Made by a program: the position numbers and the translations under genes. DNA of 64,000 bases from the NCBI RefSeq assembly GCF_963576615.1, contig NC_088714.1:35753143-35817142 (forward strand), in the 5' to 3' direction. Positions 11,285 to 22,852 of the stretch are shown here, one piece after another. The notes beneath the pieces were generated by a model, which was not told the DNA's origin, searched no databases, and saw only the letters and a list, made by a program, of their open reading frames with translations. This stretch comes from Watersipora subatra (lineage: Eukaryota; Bryozoa; Gymnolaemata; Cheilostomatida; Watersiporidae). The number at the start of each line of letters is the position of its first letter. The stretch's first letter is position 1.

Positions 11285-14014
11285 AAAGTGACTAAGTGGT
11301 CATTAAGTGGTGATTAAGTGGTGATTAAGTGGTGATTAAGTGATGATTAAGTGGTGATTAAGCGGTGATTAAGTGGTGATTAGGTGGTGACTAAGTGGTG
11401 ATTAAGTGGTGATTAAGTGGTGATTAAGTGTTGATTAAGTGGTGATTATGTGGTGATTAAGTGGTGATTAAGTGGTGATTATGTTGTGATTAAGTGGTGA
11501 TTAAGTGGTGATTAAGTGGTGATTATGTGGTGATTAAGTAGTGATTAAGTGGTGATTAAGTGGTGATTAAGTGGTGATTATGTGGTGATTATGTGGTGAT
11601 TATGTGGTGATAAGTGGTGATTATGTGGTGATTAAGTGGTGAATAAGTGGTGATTAGGTGGTGACTAAGTGGTGATTAAGTGGTGATTAGGTGGTGATTA
11701 AGTGGTGATTAGGTGGTGATTAAGTGGTGATTAAGTGGTGATTAAGTGGTGATTAGGTGGTGATTAAGTAGTGATTAAGTGGTGATTATGTGGTGATTAA
11801 GTCGTGATTAAGTGGTGATTAAGTGGTGATTAAGTGGTGATTATGTGGTGATTAAGTGGTGATTAAGTGGTGATTAAGTGGTGATTAAGTGGTGATTAAG
11901 TGGTGATTAGGTGGTGATTAAGTAGTGATTAAGTGGTGATTATGTGGTGATTAAGTCGTGATTAAGTGGTGATTAAGTGGTGATTAAGTGGTGATTATGT
12001 GGTGATTAAGTGGTGATTAAGTGGTGATTAAGTGGTGATTATGTGGTGATTAAGTAGTAATTAAGTGGTGATTAGATGGTGATTAAGTGGTGATTAAGTG
12101 GTGATTAGGTGGTGATTACGTGGTGATTAAGTAGTGATTAAGTGGTGATTAAGTGGTGATTAGGTGGTGACTAAGTGGTGATTAAGTGGTGATTAAGTGG
12201 TGATTAAGTGTTGATTAAGTGGTGATTATGTGGTGATTAAGTGGTGATTAAGTGGTGATTATGTTGTGATTAAGTGGTGATTAAGTGGTGATTAAGTGGT
12301 GATTATGTGGTGATTAAGTAGTGATTAAGTGGTGATTAAGTGGTGATTAAGTGGTGATTATGTGGTGATTATGTGGTGATTATGTGGTGATAAGTGGTGA
12401 TTAAGTGGTGATTAAGTGGTGATTATGTGGTGATTAAGTGGTGATTATGTGGTGATTAAGTGGTGATTAGGTGGTGATTAAGTGGTGATTAAGTGGTGAT
12501 TAAGTGGTGATTATGTGGTGATTAAGTAGTGATTAAGTGGTGATTAGGTGGTGATTAAGTGGTGATTAGGTGGTGATTATGTGGTGATTAAGTAGTGATT
12601 AAGTGGTGATTATGTGGTGATTGAGTGGTGATTAGGTGGTGACTAAGTGGTGATTAAGTGGTGATTAGGTGGTGATTAAGTGGTGATTAAGTGGTGATTA
12701 GGTGGTGATTAAGTAGTGATTAAGTGGTGATTAGGTGGTGATTAAGTGGTGATTAAGTGGTGATTAAGTGGTGATTATGTGGTGATTAAGTAGTGATTAA
12801 GTGGTGATTAGGTGGTGATTAAGTGGTGATTAGGTGGTGATTATGTGGTGATTAAGTAGTGATTAAGTGGTGATTAGGTGGTGATTAAGTGGTGATTAAG
12901 TGGTGATTATGTGGTGATTAAGTAGTGATTAAGTGGTGATTAGGTGGTGATTAAGTGGTGATTAGGTGGTGATTATGTGGTGATTAAGTCGTGATTAAGT
13001 GGTGATTATGTGGTGATTAAGTGGTGATTAAGTGGTGATTATGTGGTGATTAAGTGGTGAGTAAGTGGTGATTATGTGGTGATTGAGTGGTGATTAGGTG
13101 GTGACTAAATGGTGATTAAGTGGTGATTAGGTGGTGATTAAGTGGTGATTAGGTGGTGATTATGTGGTGATTAAGTAGTGATTAAGTGGTGATTAAGTAG
13201 TGATTAAGTGGTGATTAGGTGGTGATTAAGTGGTGATTAGGTGGTGATTAAGTGGTGATTAAGTGGTGATTAAGTGGTGATTATGTGGTGATTAAGTAGT
13301 GATTAGGTGGTGATTAAGTGGTGATTAGGTGGTGATTATGTGGTGATTAAGTAGTGATTAAGTGGTGATTATGTGGTGATTGAGTGGTGATTAGGTGGTG
13401 ACTAAGTGGTGATTAAGTGGTGATTAGGTGGTGATTAAGTGGTGATTAGGTGGTGATTATGTGGTGATTAAGTAGTGATTAAGTGGTGATTAGGTGGTGA
13501 TTAAGTGGTGATTAAGTGGTGATTAAGTGGTGATTATGTTGTGATTAAGTAGTGATTAAGTGGTGATTAGGTGGTGATTAAGTGGTGATTAGGTGGTGAT
13601 TATGTGGTGATTAAGTAGTGATTAAGTGGTGATTAGGTGGTGATTAAGTGGTGATTAAGTGGTGAATAAGTGGTGATTAAGTGGTGATTAAGTGGTGATT
13701 AAGTGGTGATTATGTGGTGATTAAGTAGTGATTAAGTGGTGATTACGTGGTGATTAAGTGGTGATTAAGTGGTGATTAAGTGGTGATTAGGTGGTGATTA
13801 AGTGGTGATTAGGTGGTGATTAAGTGGTGATTAAGTGGTGATTAAGTGGTGATTAAGTGGTGATTAAGTGGTGATTAAGTGGTGATTAAGTGGTGATTAA
13901 GTGGTGATTAAGTGGTGATTAAGTGGTGATTAAGTGGTGATTAAGTGTTGATTAGGTGGTGATTAAGGGGTGATTAAGTGGTGATTATGTGGTGATTAAG
14001 TGGTGATTAAGTGG
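11285..14014. repeat. 11-bp tandem array, about 248 copies (2.7 kb)
   Basis: Unit GTGGTGATTAA with variants ending TAG, TAT and occasional GTAGTGATTAA. A few 10-bp units break the phase. Large blocks are duplicated inside: the sequence at about 11361-11622 reappears at about 12141-12402 (780 bp apart), and shorter blocks recur throughout. The last part (13800-13960) is nearly homogeneous, suggesting the most recent expansion. Confidence 0.97.
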
Positions 14015-15045
14015 TCATGGGAAGTGAAACACAGCATCTAGCCAACTATGATATTTAGGAGCTGTCACTCAGTGCTTTAAGTTACTCTCATGTTTTATCT
14101 CCTTTTTTATCTCATAATTGAACCGTGTACCCTGAAGTTTCAAATATCTTCCAAAGCAGAAATGTGCTCTGTAAGCTACTGCGCATGACGTACAGACATG
14201 TATTATCTTATCCTTTTCTTTTCCATCTACAAGGTACTGTGTGTGCGCGCGCGAGCGCATGGTGTCAGAGTCTCAGTCTACCAATCTGAATGGCATGAGT
14301 TGATGTTCTGTTTTATCAATCTGTCATCTTAACCTCTATCCGTGGTTTCTGACAGACGGATGGACAGAAAGACACCGCTCTCATTGTGGTGAAGAAGATT
14401 AGTACCCTGGCTAAGATTGGCTGTCCAATGCGTATTCTATACTATTATTATTTTTATACATTGATTGGCACTCGCGGTGGAGTGTAAGTCTGCTAAGCCT
14501 AAAGTCATGAGTTTTAATTCCAGTGAAAGTAATCTTTTTTCCTAAATTTTAAGATTGGTTTTGGACCAAAAGATGGACATGAATCTTATTATAGTAACGT
14601 TGTGAGAAGCAAAATGGTTTGTCAAATTTAAACTGTATTGAAAATATTAGTTACTTGCATAAGTAGCTTAAGCTCACTGCCTTTAGATAAACATTTATGG
14701 AACAAGGGAGCTTGAAATTATTGTTTCTAATCCCAACAGTTAGAAATATATATTTTGCATTATTTCATAATAAAAAAATATTTTGGCATCTACTACTAGT
14801 TATAAATTTGTCTGAAAAGGAGTGAGTACGTTACAATCATAATCAAACTTGGATATGACTCCCGGTTTAATACAGCTAAACTGCTTGTACCTAATTGTGA
14901 CATATTAGGTCATATAAACCAGATCAGTAACTAATCATATAATCATATAATCATATCACTTGATCAGGTTGCTGGAGTATTGGAGAGATAATCACAGTGA
15001 CTTCTTACTTTCTATTAATTCCTGTATAGACAATTTTCTATTGTA
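14015..15045. other. Downstream region of the CaaX-tail gene
   Basis: Between the 11-bp array and the stop codon at 15046. It contains a SINE-like piece (14465-14535) and is otherwise AT-rich; it probably includes the 3' untranslated region of the minus-strand gene, but no canonical polyadenylation signal on that strand was identified. Confidence 0.5.
14465..14535 (+). repeat. tRNA-derived SINE-like fragment
   Basis: A tRNA-like head: GGCACTCGCGGTGGAGTG (A-box region) followed about 35 bp later by GAGTTTTAATTCC (B-box/T-arm region), then a T-rich run. It resembles, but is not identical to, the pieces near 29985 and 47570. Confidence 0.45.
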
Positions 15046-18000
15046 TCACATGACTGAACAACTCGCACTTCTTTTCTTCTGTTTATATGACTTCTCCGCC
15101 TACAAGGAAGAAGGAATCGAGATAAATTACTCATGAAATAGTTTTATTTGTTTGTGTTCTGTGATAGATGCATTATGATAGTCATAGAATCATTTGATTT
15201 GGGCTAAGGACCTCGCGATGAAGACAATGACCGGCTAATAAAAACTGCATGGCGTATATGTAGTAACCAATCCAACATTTGATACAATAAATAACATCAT
15301 TGGAGTAACATTTTTTTGTCACAAGATTGTTATGAAATAAGCTGGTAGGCAATATACCTTGGCCAAGTTGTCATGCATATCTTTGTAACGATTATCTCTT
15401 GTGTCTTTTTTTCTCTTCGACCTCCGAGCTAAAAAACAATAAATGAACTAGCTAAAAAAATAGACGAACTAAAAACGATAAACTACTTAAGTACTAGAAC
15501 AACATCAGATAAATATGCTAAACATATTAGTTTGTTATCTTCAGTAACAAAAATTGCCTTAATGATAGGAAACTCGTAAAGAGAGAGAAGCATTGTAGGA
15601 TGAAATCCGTAATATATCGTGCTTGTGTTGTTTTCAATGGCAGCAATTGCTTAAATGGAAGGATTTGGGTACAGAGTATTTTTTTATGCCAGAGTATTTT
15701 TTTATGAAATTGTAGACGCATCTCTGAAGTTATAACAGAAAAAATGCTTACTTAAATGAATGTCTATCTTAAATAGAAGTCTCTGCTAACCTTTATGAGT
15801 TCTCCTTTGAGCCTCATCGACCCACTTAGCAGTGCTCGTAGACTTGGACACCAACTTGTTTTTCTCTAATAAAATTACCGTAAAATGGGTCAGCGAAAGT
15901 TTCTACTAGAATCACACTCCAAGTGCTGACAGAGAATCCCATTAGTGATATTATCCGTTACACAAGACGCAAGCAGATAAATTGTTACAGAGCATTGCAA
16001 CAGATATAATAACATACAACTCACTAACACGAGAACAACTCGCTGTCAGGCCTCATAAGTAAAATATAAAGCTGTAGGTTTTTTTTACAATATATTGTGA
16101 ATATAATTTGTTTTCAACTAGCCATTAAATAGTAAAAATGAAACTACCAGCTTTCACACCTTTTTTGGTAAGAGTAATGGCTTCAGGGAAGCCCGTGACC
16201 TACTGACCAAACTCGATAGAAAATGTTTAACATGTTCACGCAGAGGCTTGGAGAATAAGTCTCAAGAACATCATGAAAAGTTGTCTATTATTAGTTACAA
16301 AATGTGGAGTAAAAGTCATCTCCTCTGTCACTCTAGTAATGCAAATAGAGCAAGAGCAGACAAATCTTTGTGAAAAGATTCTGCATTATTATCATAGATA
16401 TAGTAAACCCTAGAATGGCGAATAGCTATCATTACAATGGAGCAAAAGTGAGGCCTATAATTGGCTGTTGTTCTCAAGACGTTACGTCGCAGTGATGTGC
16501 ATCATTGCAACAGAGCCTTCAACTGAGCAATGAGTTTAGTAGTGAAAGCATGCATGTCATACTAGTTTGTAAGTCATAAACGTTACAATAAGACCAAATT
16601 CTTGATGAAATGTCATCAGAGGAGGCTACAACACCCAGGTATGTGAACCAACAATAAAAATTTTAAATACTTGGTAAACTTAACCTTTGCACAGTTGCAC
16701 ATGTACTATATCATTGGTTCACGTTGTAAGTTGCTACTGGAAACAAACTATCAACTCAACTGAACTTACTTGTCTTATCATGGTCTCATAACAACGAACA
16801 TACCTTCTATAATTATTCTGAATTGAAAGTGAAGTGAATGAATGCTTGGGACTATCAAAAGAAAGATTGTCTAGACTGATTACAACAACATATATTACAT
16901 ACTTGTCTCTCAGCTAATAAGGTTATAATCTAGCTTGGCATGATTAATCAAATGCCTTTTTTGTCTCATTCCAAGTAATGTAATGATATTCATTCTACTA
17001 CATGTATGTATTGTTAATGTTTAGGCTAAAAACAAGTCAAGCTGGTGCTGTGCCTAAAGATGTTCAAGCAACCCTGAGAAATGCCCAAATCTGGCGTTTC
17101 ACCGCTTTCCAAACAAGAAACGAGCTGAAACCCGTAATGATTGCCTAAGGCAGTGCGAAGACAGGATTGGACTCCAATATCAAGCTCTGTATTATGCAGT
17201 GGATATTTTCAGAAAGACTGCTACAAGGTTCCACCAGGTATTGGAAGAAGACCAATGCTAAAATCTGATGCAATACCTACAATATTTACAGCTTATCCAA
17301 CCTACCTTTAGCCAAAAGCTGTGAAAAGACGGACACCAACCATAAGAACAGAAACATGGAACCTGCCGAAAACCTGCTGAAACCTGCCGCAACGTGGAAG
17401 AACATCTCAGACAGCAGCCAGCACCAGAATACTTGACCTTGAAAATACTACCCCTGGTGATACTACTATCCATGACGATGAGCAACCTGCATCTTCTGAC
17501 AATCAGGACACACCTACAGCCTCGACAACGAGCTGCCGACGTAGTGGTAGACCTAAACAGCCTGCTCTCACACGTATCTCAATATTAAAAAGAAGAATCG
17601 ATTAGAGCAGATAAATAGGATTCAAAATAATTTGATCACCATACTGAAAAAGAACAATAAACTTAACAATATAGAGGTTACATCGATAGATGGATGTCTA
17701 GGAGAATTATTGTAAAATGAAACCACAAATAAAGCTAGAAAGACTAGAAAGACTTACAGCAAAAAAGTAAAAGAGTTTGCCATAACATCGTTCTATTATT
17801 CTCCCAAGGTTTTGGTCATGACAGATGTCATCAAGAATTTGAAGAATGCCATCCGCAGATAACTGCTTCTAAATCTCATTTGATTCAATAGTTTGTTATT
17901 AGTATAATTTCTATTTGGTCACTCTTTGTATTATTAATGATATAGAAGCTTCTAAATCATTGGTATTATCCATTACCATGTGTTTAAGATTCTTGCCCTT

Positions 18001-18985
18001 CTCATCCAAAGTCAAGTTTATATATTATCAATAAAATATGCAGTCTCAGATGCACAAACTATGGAATAATTGTGCAGTTTTTAGTGTTAAGTCAATAGGA
18101 GTTCATAGATCAGCTGATTCACTTTACACATCACCATGACATTGCGTCATGCTAATTATAGGCCTCACTTGTTTTGATTCTTCGCATATCTAGGGTTTAC
18201 TATATCTATGATTATTATTGATTATTGACTTTATATGAGCACACCTGAAACAATACTTGAAATTATTTAATTAAAATACTTCAACTTGAACAGGACACAT
18301 TCCCTTTCTATCGCTGAGTGGCTGAAATGAAGCCTTCCACAGACCCAGCATTAATAATTTTAATCAAACAGGTTTGAGTAGCAGTAATGTAATACACACT
18401 CATTACACACCCTTGAAGCCTACAGAACTAAAGCTAATTGTTACTTGTGTCTAAATTACTGGTGGTCTTAAATCTCAAGTCACCACTAGAATCACTGGTT
18501 GACTTGAATCGCAAGTCAACACGAGAATCACTAGTTGACTTGAATCTCAAGTCAACACTAGAATCACCGGTTGATTTGAATTGCAAGTCAACACTAAAAT
18601 TACTGGTAGTTTTGAAAGATTACATAACAGCATATTCATTAACAGTACTTACTGATGTCAGCCACGACGTTTCCTTGTTCTGCTGAGCAATCTTTCATTG
18701 ACTTTGGTTCATTGACTCCATGCCAGATACTCGTCAACTATAATTAATTTTTCATGCTTTAGTCAAAGAGTTGTAACCTCAAACATGTTCATTCTTTAGA
18801 TATATTCAGCAACTTGTTCGCTTATTCTTCTATAATCCGATAATATATTCATGTATATTCATGTATTTACCATTGAGACCATACTTCTTGATTGCGTAGG
18901 AATTGGTTTTTGCTGTGTTTTGAATGGCTCGGTCAGGCTGGATGGCACTAAACTGCCCCACGATTGAGAGATAGATGGCAAGGAA
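15046..18985 (-). CDS. Minus-strand gene, four 3' exons, polybasic CaaX-like C-terminus
   Basis: Exons with good splice sites: 18985-18871, 15865-15791, 15428-15358, 15099-15046. Phases agree at every junction and give 103 codons. The first exon reads FLAIYLSIVGQFSAIQPDR and ends KKYGLN; then KNKLVSKSTSTAKWVDEAQ; then RRSKRKKDTRDNRYKDMHDN; the last ends KQKKRSASCSVM. A Lys/Arg-rich stretch before C-S-V-M fits a farnesylated, membrane-directed tail, as in K-Ras or lamins (inference). I do not recognise the family. A second frame is also open through all four exons and would end DTIENCLYRN; I favour the CaaX frame for its codon and residue pattern. The 5' exons are not found and should lie above 18985. 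The THAP transposon sits in the 3.0-kb intron. Confidence 0.6.
16391..18212 (+). mobile_element. 1.8-kb terminal-inverted-repeat DNA transposon carrying a THAP gene
   Basis: The left end (16391-16500) and right end (18125-18212, inverted) share ATCATAGATATAGTAAACCC plus TAGA, then after a divergent gap AGTGAGGCCTATAATT, then a looser block (GACG...GTGATGTG). Flanks are CATTATT and TATTATT, so a 4-bp (TATT) or imperfect 7-bp target duplication is possible. The element holds one decayed THAP-domain gene and no recognisable catalytic transposase domain. THAP domains occur in P and Kolobok-type transposases, so it may be a deletion derivative of such an element. It is inserted in an intron of the CaaX-tail gene in opposite orientation. 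Confidence 0.82.
16610..17715 (+). pseudogene. THAP-domain zinc-finger gene, decayed
   Basis: From 17025 the frame reads SSWCC..., a stop at 17055-17057, then RCSSNPEKCPNLAFHRFPNK, a clear THAP start with the FHRFP motif. Near 17146 one base is missing; in the next frame KAVRRQDWTP, SGYFQKDCYK and RRPMLKSDAIPTIF follow, the last being the AVPTIF-type box that closes THAP domains. The final zinc ligand His appears as Tyr (CSGYF). A Ser/Thr/Pro-rich, then basic region follows, then a short helix-like end (LEQINRIQNN ... LGELL) with a stop at 17713-17715 and AATAAA at 17728. A possible first exon (16610-16638, MSSEEATTP) ends at GTATGT but is out of phase. THAP domains bind DNA; this copy needs at least two repairs. 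Confidence 0.8.
18451..18618 (+). repeat. 36-bp minisatellite, about 4.6 copies, in-frame
   Basis: Units of 36 bp (about TAGAATCACTGGTTGACTTG plus 16 bp). As 36 is a multiple of 3, one frame stays open across the array and reads 12-residue repeats (SLVDLNLKSTLE). Lies in the 3.0-kb intron of the CaaX-tail gene, right of the THAP element; no evidence of translation. Confidence 0.88.
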
Positions 18986-20029
18986 CTGTAACAAAGCGAG
19001 TACTAAAGTATTTTACAATATTTAATATGGTAATAGATATCTAAGAAGAGACTTTCATTCGCTATACAAACTTGAGCAGATTTTAACTATATGATAGTTA
19101 TTCATATTCATGTATATACACACTGGAAAGGTGACAAGTTATAGAGGCAGATACAGTCGAGTGAAGTGCTAAGATAATAAAATATATACAAGTATGAAGG
19201 CAAATGAACTAAAGAGTAAATATGCATGAGGGCCAATGAACAGCACTTTTATGAGGGCGAATGAACAGAAGACTAAACGGCGTCTAAAATTTGTCACTGC
19301 TACTGTATAAATAGTTATCCATGTCTGCATACCAGAGCTACTTCAGCTATCTGAATTATGTTAGACTCAAAAGTATCATTAAAAGCAGATAAGTTTGACA
19401 AAGTTACCATGATCGACAATACAAATATGAATTGTTATGAGATAATTCGAAGTATAGTAAAATTAAGCTTTCGAGCTAGAAACTTCTTGTGATTATATAC
19501 AACTTGAAAAATATCAATTAGTTGCCATAAGCCAAAAGTGCTTGAAAATAACTTGTATGTTGCGTTTACCTTTTATGGTCGAAGGTCAGGTTCTCACAGA
19601 ATGATTCGCTCTTACTTTTGCGTAATCTGTTTGAACTCGGACCACGACAACTATTTATCGACTTCTTAGCTCGTTGAGTAAAATGACGTCTAAAAGTGTC
19701 AAATAAAAATATAAAAAAAAGTATAAAATATTCTACTGCTAAATAGTTGTTAGACGACCATATAAATTTAAGAATGCTATTAAGTAGTAAATATAATGAC
19801 AAATATGTGATAACATGTCTATTTAGGAGTTCACTGAGAATTTGGCGGTAACTATCTTAGTTGAACAGTGGTCTGTCTTAGAACATCAGCAATAACAATT
19901 ACAAGTTTTTGAAAAAACACTACCTGCCGTGTGCTAATAATATAGAGAACTGGTTCCAATCATTGTGTAATCATAAATGAACGTTATCCCTTAATATTTC
20001 ACATATTAATTTTACATGTTAACATTTTA

Positions 20030-20290
20030 ACGACAAACAACTGTAACTTTCAAACTTCATATCATGAGAAAAAGGCTTTGTGCAAGACAACTAAGTTAAA
20101 AATAAATAAAACAACTGTAAAGGTTTTCAAACAACTGTAAGTTTAAAATTTCATCACTTGAAAAAAGTGTTTTGTTAAAATAACTTCAAAGGAAAAATAA
20201 AAATGCAAAGGTGTTTAAATGAAAATCTGAACTCATTACAGAGTAATAGCTAAATATAGTCTATTTTGCTAAGATTACAATCAAAAGTTA
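20030..20290 (+). repeat. Diverged copy of the satellite at 55266-56060
   Basis: Shares ordered motifs with the tandem repeat in PSMC1 intron 5: CTTTCAAACTTCATATCATG, AAAGGTTTTCAA, ACAACTGTAA, then TAATAGCTAAATATAGTCTA and GATTACAATC. Single copy here. Confidence 0.7.
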
Positions 20291-21530
20291 TTTGGTATAC
20301 AATTACATGTATATGATTTCAGTTGATTTCAGTGTTGGCATGCGAAAATTAGCATGCAAAAATATCGTAGGCTTTAAACGTACATAGAGTGGTATAGAAA
20401 CCCATAGTCATTATCTAATGCCTAGTAATTAACTAATACTTCTTGGTAAAAATCATCATCATTAAAAATATTACTAAAATAATATGTTAACCTTACTTAC
20501 TATAAGTACCTACAATAACTTTAGTGCATTTTGTAGTTCTGGTCTGCAAAAAATGTAACATTACAATGTACTACATGGAGAGTTCTTCTTACCCTTGAGA
20601 CAGACGTGCATCCTAAACGATGAATTTAACTTAAATGAATTTAATTTATTAAACACAAACTTGAAGGAGGTTTTAGTATGTATTTTAGTAAACTTCAAAC
20701 TTTTACCAGAAATTTATTATTTATGTTAGCGAATCGTGTTTATTATAATGGATACCGGATATAACAGGTACAAACGAATAACTCGTCATGGTGAGTTCAA
20801 TGACGTGCATCTTTTAATAACGTATATAATCGGTACACTAATCGTCAAACTTCAAGTACAAGATAAATTATTGTTGATTTCGTGGGCCAAACAAACTTGT
20901 CCTAACGAAAAAAAGATGAAAAAGCATCGTGTTGTATACACTTAGGTCTCAAAATATTTCAATATAATTGTCCTCGTGAGAAGAATGGGCCTTGACCCCA
21001 AATATAGTAATCTAACCTTACAAAAATATTTCTTAACAGGGTGTATCGTAACGCATGGCCGCATTGGTAAAATAATCAGCGTGCGCTATAGCTGGAGGCA
21101 CCTACAGACAACATACGACCAAATTTGAGAAGTATACATAGTGTTTGTATAAATTTAGTTAATTTAATCTACTTTTGGCATTGAAATACTATTAATTAAT
21201 ATGACTTAATATTACTAACATTTACAATAATCTAGCTGCATTATTGTAACACTCCTCACAATACTTTTAAATAAGCAACTTTGAAAATACATTTGTTCAA
21301 CTTAATCAATAATCTCAAATTTTCTGCCTTTTATATATTTTTCTTTCGGCATGTAACGAAAAGCATCATTATGTTGATTATTACTCATGCCAAAAAATTG
21401 TACAAACGTACAACTGCATGAAGACTTCAGTAAGATATGACGACAGATCGTACTTGTGAAGGTTTATGTTACCAGCATTTAACTCAGACAATGAGCTTTT
21501 CACCGTTAGAAAGAGTGCCCAATTTTATTA

Positions 21531-21966
21531 GATGTGACACGGAGCAATAATATACTAGCTAGATGTGACCCGGAGCAGTAATATACTAGCTAGATGTGAC
21601 CCGGAGCAGTAATATACTAGCTAGATGTAACACGGAGCAGTAATATACTAGATAGATGTGACACGGAGCAGTAATATACTAGCTAAATGTGACACGGAGC
21701 AGCAATATACTAGCTAGATGTGACACGGAGCAGTAATATACTAGCTAAATGTGACACGGAGCAGTAATATACTAGCTAGATGTGACACGGAGCAGCAATA
21801 TACTAGCTAGATGTGACCCGGAGCAGTAATATACTAGCTAGATGTGACACGGAGCAGCAATATACTAGCTAGATGTGACACGGAGCAGCAATATACTAGC
21901 TAGATGTGACACGGAGCAGCAATATACTAGCTAGATGTGACACGGAGCAGCAATATACTAGCTAGA
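21531..21966. repeat. 31-bp minisatellite, 14 copies
   Basis: Fourteen units of 31 bp (GATGTGACACGGAGCAGTAA plus TATACTAGCTA) with little divergence; main variants are ACC for CAC and GCAGCAA for GCAGTAA. It lies just beyond the 3' end of the helix-hairpin-helix gene. Confidence 0.95.
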
Positions 21967-22130
21967 TTACGACTCCCACAATGTGCTAGCCTGAAATCTG
22001 GCAACTATCGCATTCTATTAATTGCCTAAAACTTTTTGAAATATAAATTTTAAAAATCTTTTGTTGCCAATTTATAATAGAAACACAGGGTAACATTACA
22101 ATTAATCTACTAGAATGACAATAGTAATTA

Positions 22131-22770
22131 TCAGTCGCAATAATAGTTATTCCGCATTTTTAACCTGTGGAGCATCTGTCGTATCTCTTCTTCACCTGAG
22201 TCGACTCGACAGACAGATCGCAGTAATTTGAATACATCTGTGTCTACTTCTTTTATCCGCAAAAGTTCATTTATGTGGGTGAAGCACTTGAACTTTTTAC
22301 GGTATTTAATTATAGACCGAGCAACTTTTACAGGGACTTTCAACTGCAATAGAATAAGAATAGCAAAATATTATAGTCGGACTAGCGAAATATATTTCTA
22401 TCCCGATAAAGAAATCTGAGAATTTAAATAGCTCATTTTTTGTTGCAAATTTTTAATAAAGCAAATCAAATGCTTGTCAAGCTGAAGATAATAGTATTTT
22501 TATCTTTAATTACAGACAACAGGGCTTTATTTGTCGATGAATGCGGATAAACTAAACAGTAAAAATTTGAGATTGTCCAAGTAGCACATTACATTAAAAA
22601 ATCTACTTTGTTTGTAAAAAATGTCTCACCTTTCGAAGAGATGTCATTGAGCACATGTTTATATTTAGCTTACAAGAAGCTCGTTGAGATGGTCGCTTTA
22701 TTATGCAAAATTTCTTTCTACAACGACTTGTTCTGTGTTTTCGATTTTTATTTGTGATGTAGCTAACCAT
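22131..22770 (-). CDS. Small helix-hairpin-helix (ComEA/EEPD1-type) protein, 117 aa
   Basis: Two exons: 22770-22630 (47 codons, ATG in AAAAATGG context) and 22343-22131 (70 codons plus stop). The donor is GTGAGA at 22629; the acceptor has a long pyrimidine tract ending TTGCAG. Joined in phase 0 they create a helix-hairpin-helix unit: KLNINMCSMTSLRK from exon 1 continues as LKVPVKVARSIIKYRKKFKC, then FTHINELLRIKEVDTDVFKL. The N-I-N start, the helix-VPVKVA-helix turn and the F-x3-NELL-x3-V frame match the single-stranded or duplex DNA-binding HhH repeat of ComEA-like and EEPD1-like proteins, so nucleic-acid binding is likely (inference). The N-terminal 30 residues are strongly basic. That the intron falls inside the motif and splicing restores it argues the model is right. 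No nuclease domain follows, unlike EEPD1. Confidence 0.75.
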
Positions 22771-22852
22771 TTTTAGGATATTGCTAATGCGCTGTCAACT
22801 CTGTTGGGCAAACATCTGATAGATTAGCATATCTAAACTAGGTACACAAAAA
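22771..22852. promoter_or_regulatory. 82-bp interval between two divergent start codons
   Basis: Separates the ATG of the helix-hairpin-helix gene (minus) from the ATG of the 279-codon gene (plus). If both starts are right the two genes share a very compact bidirectional promoter, or their 5' untranslated regions overlap. A CATTTTTAG acceptor-like site ends at 22775 on the plus strand, so the plus gene might instead begin with an upstream exon or a trans-spliced leader. Confidence 0.4.

Larger units (their letters stand above)
18986..22130. other. Region expected to hold 5' exons of the CaaX-tail gene
   Basis: No firm exon found. Two weak minus-strand candidates: about 19692-19570 (open, Ser/Lys-rich, donor GTAAAC; its phase fits only the alternative frame of the downstream exons) and a 20-bp micro-exon-like block at about 20613-20594 with TTTAG before and GTAAGA after. 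The rest is AT-rich with a diverged copy of a satellite found at 55.3-56.0 kb and a 31-bp array. Confidence 0.35.

Noticed and set aside
6127..14014. Tandem arrays as CRISPR
   Set aside because: Units are contiguous without unique spacers, and the genome is eukaryotic.
17258..17588. Open frames on both strands in the THAP element
   Set aside because: They overlap the Ser/Thr/Pro-rich part of the THAP pseudogene in other frames.
22228..22419. Plus-strand open frame
   Set aside because: Antisense shadow of the helix-hairpin-helix exon, whose splice site rebuilds a known motif.
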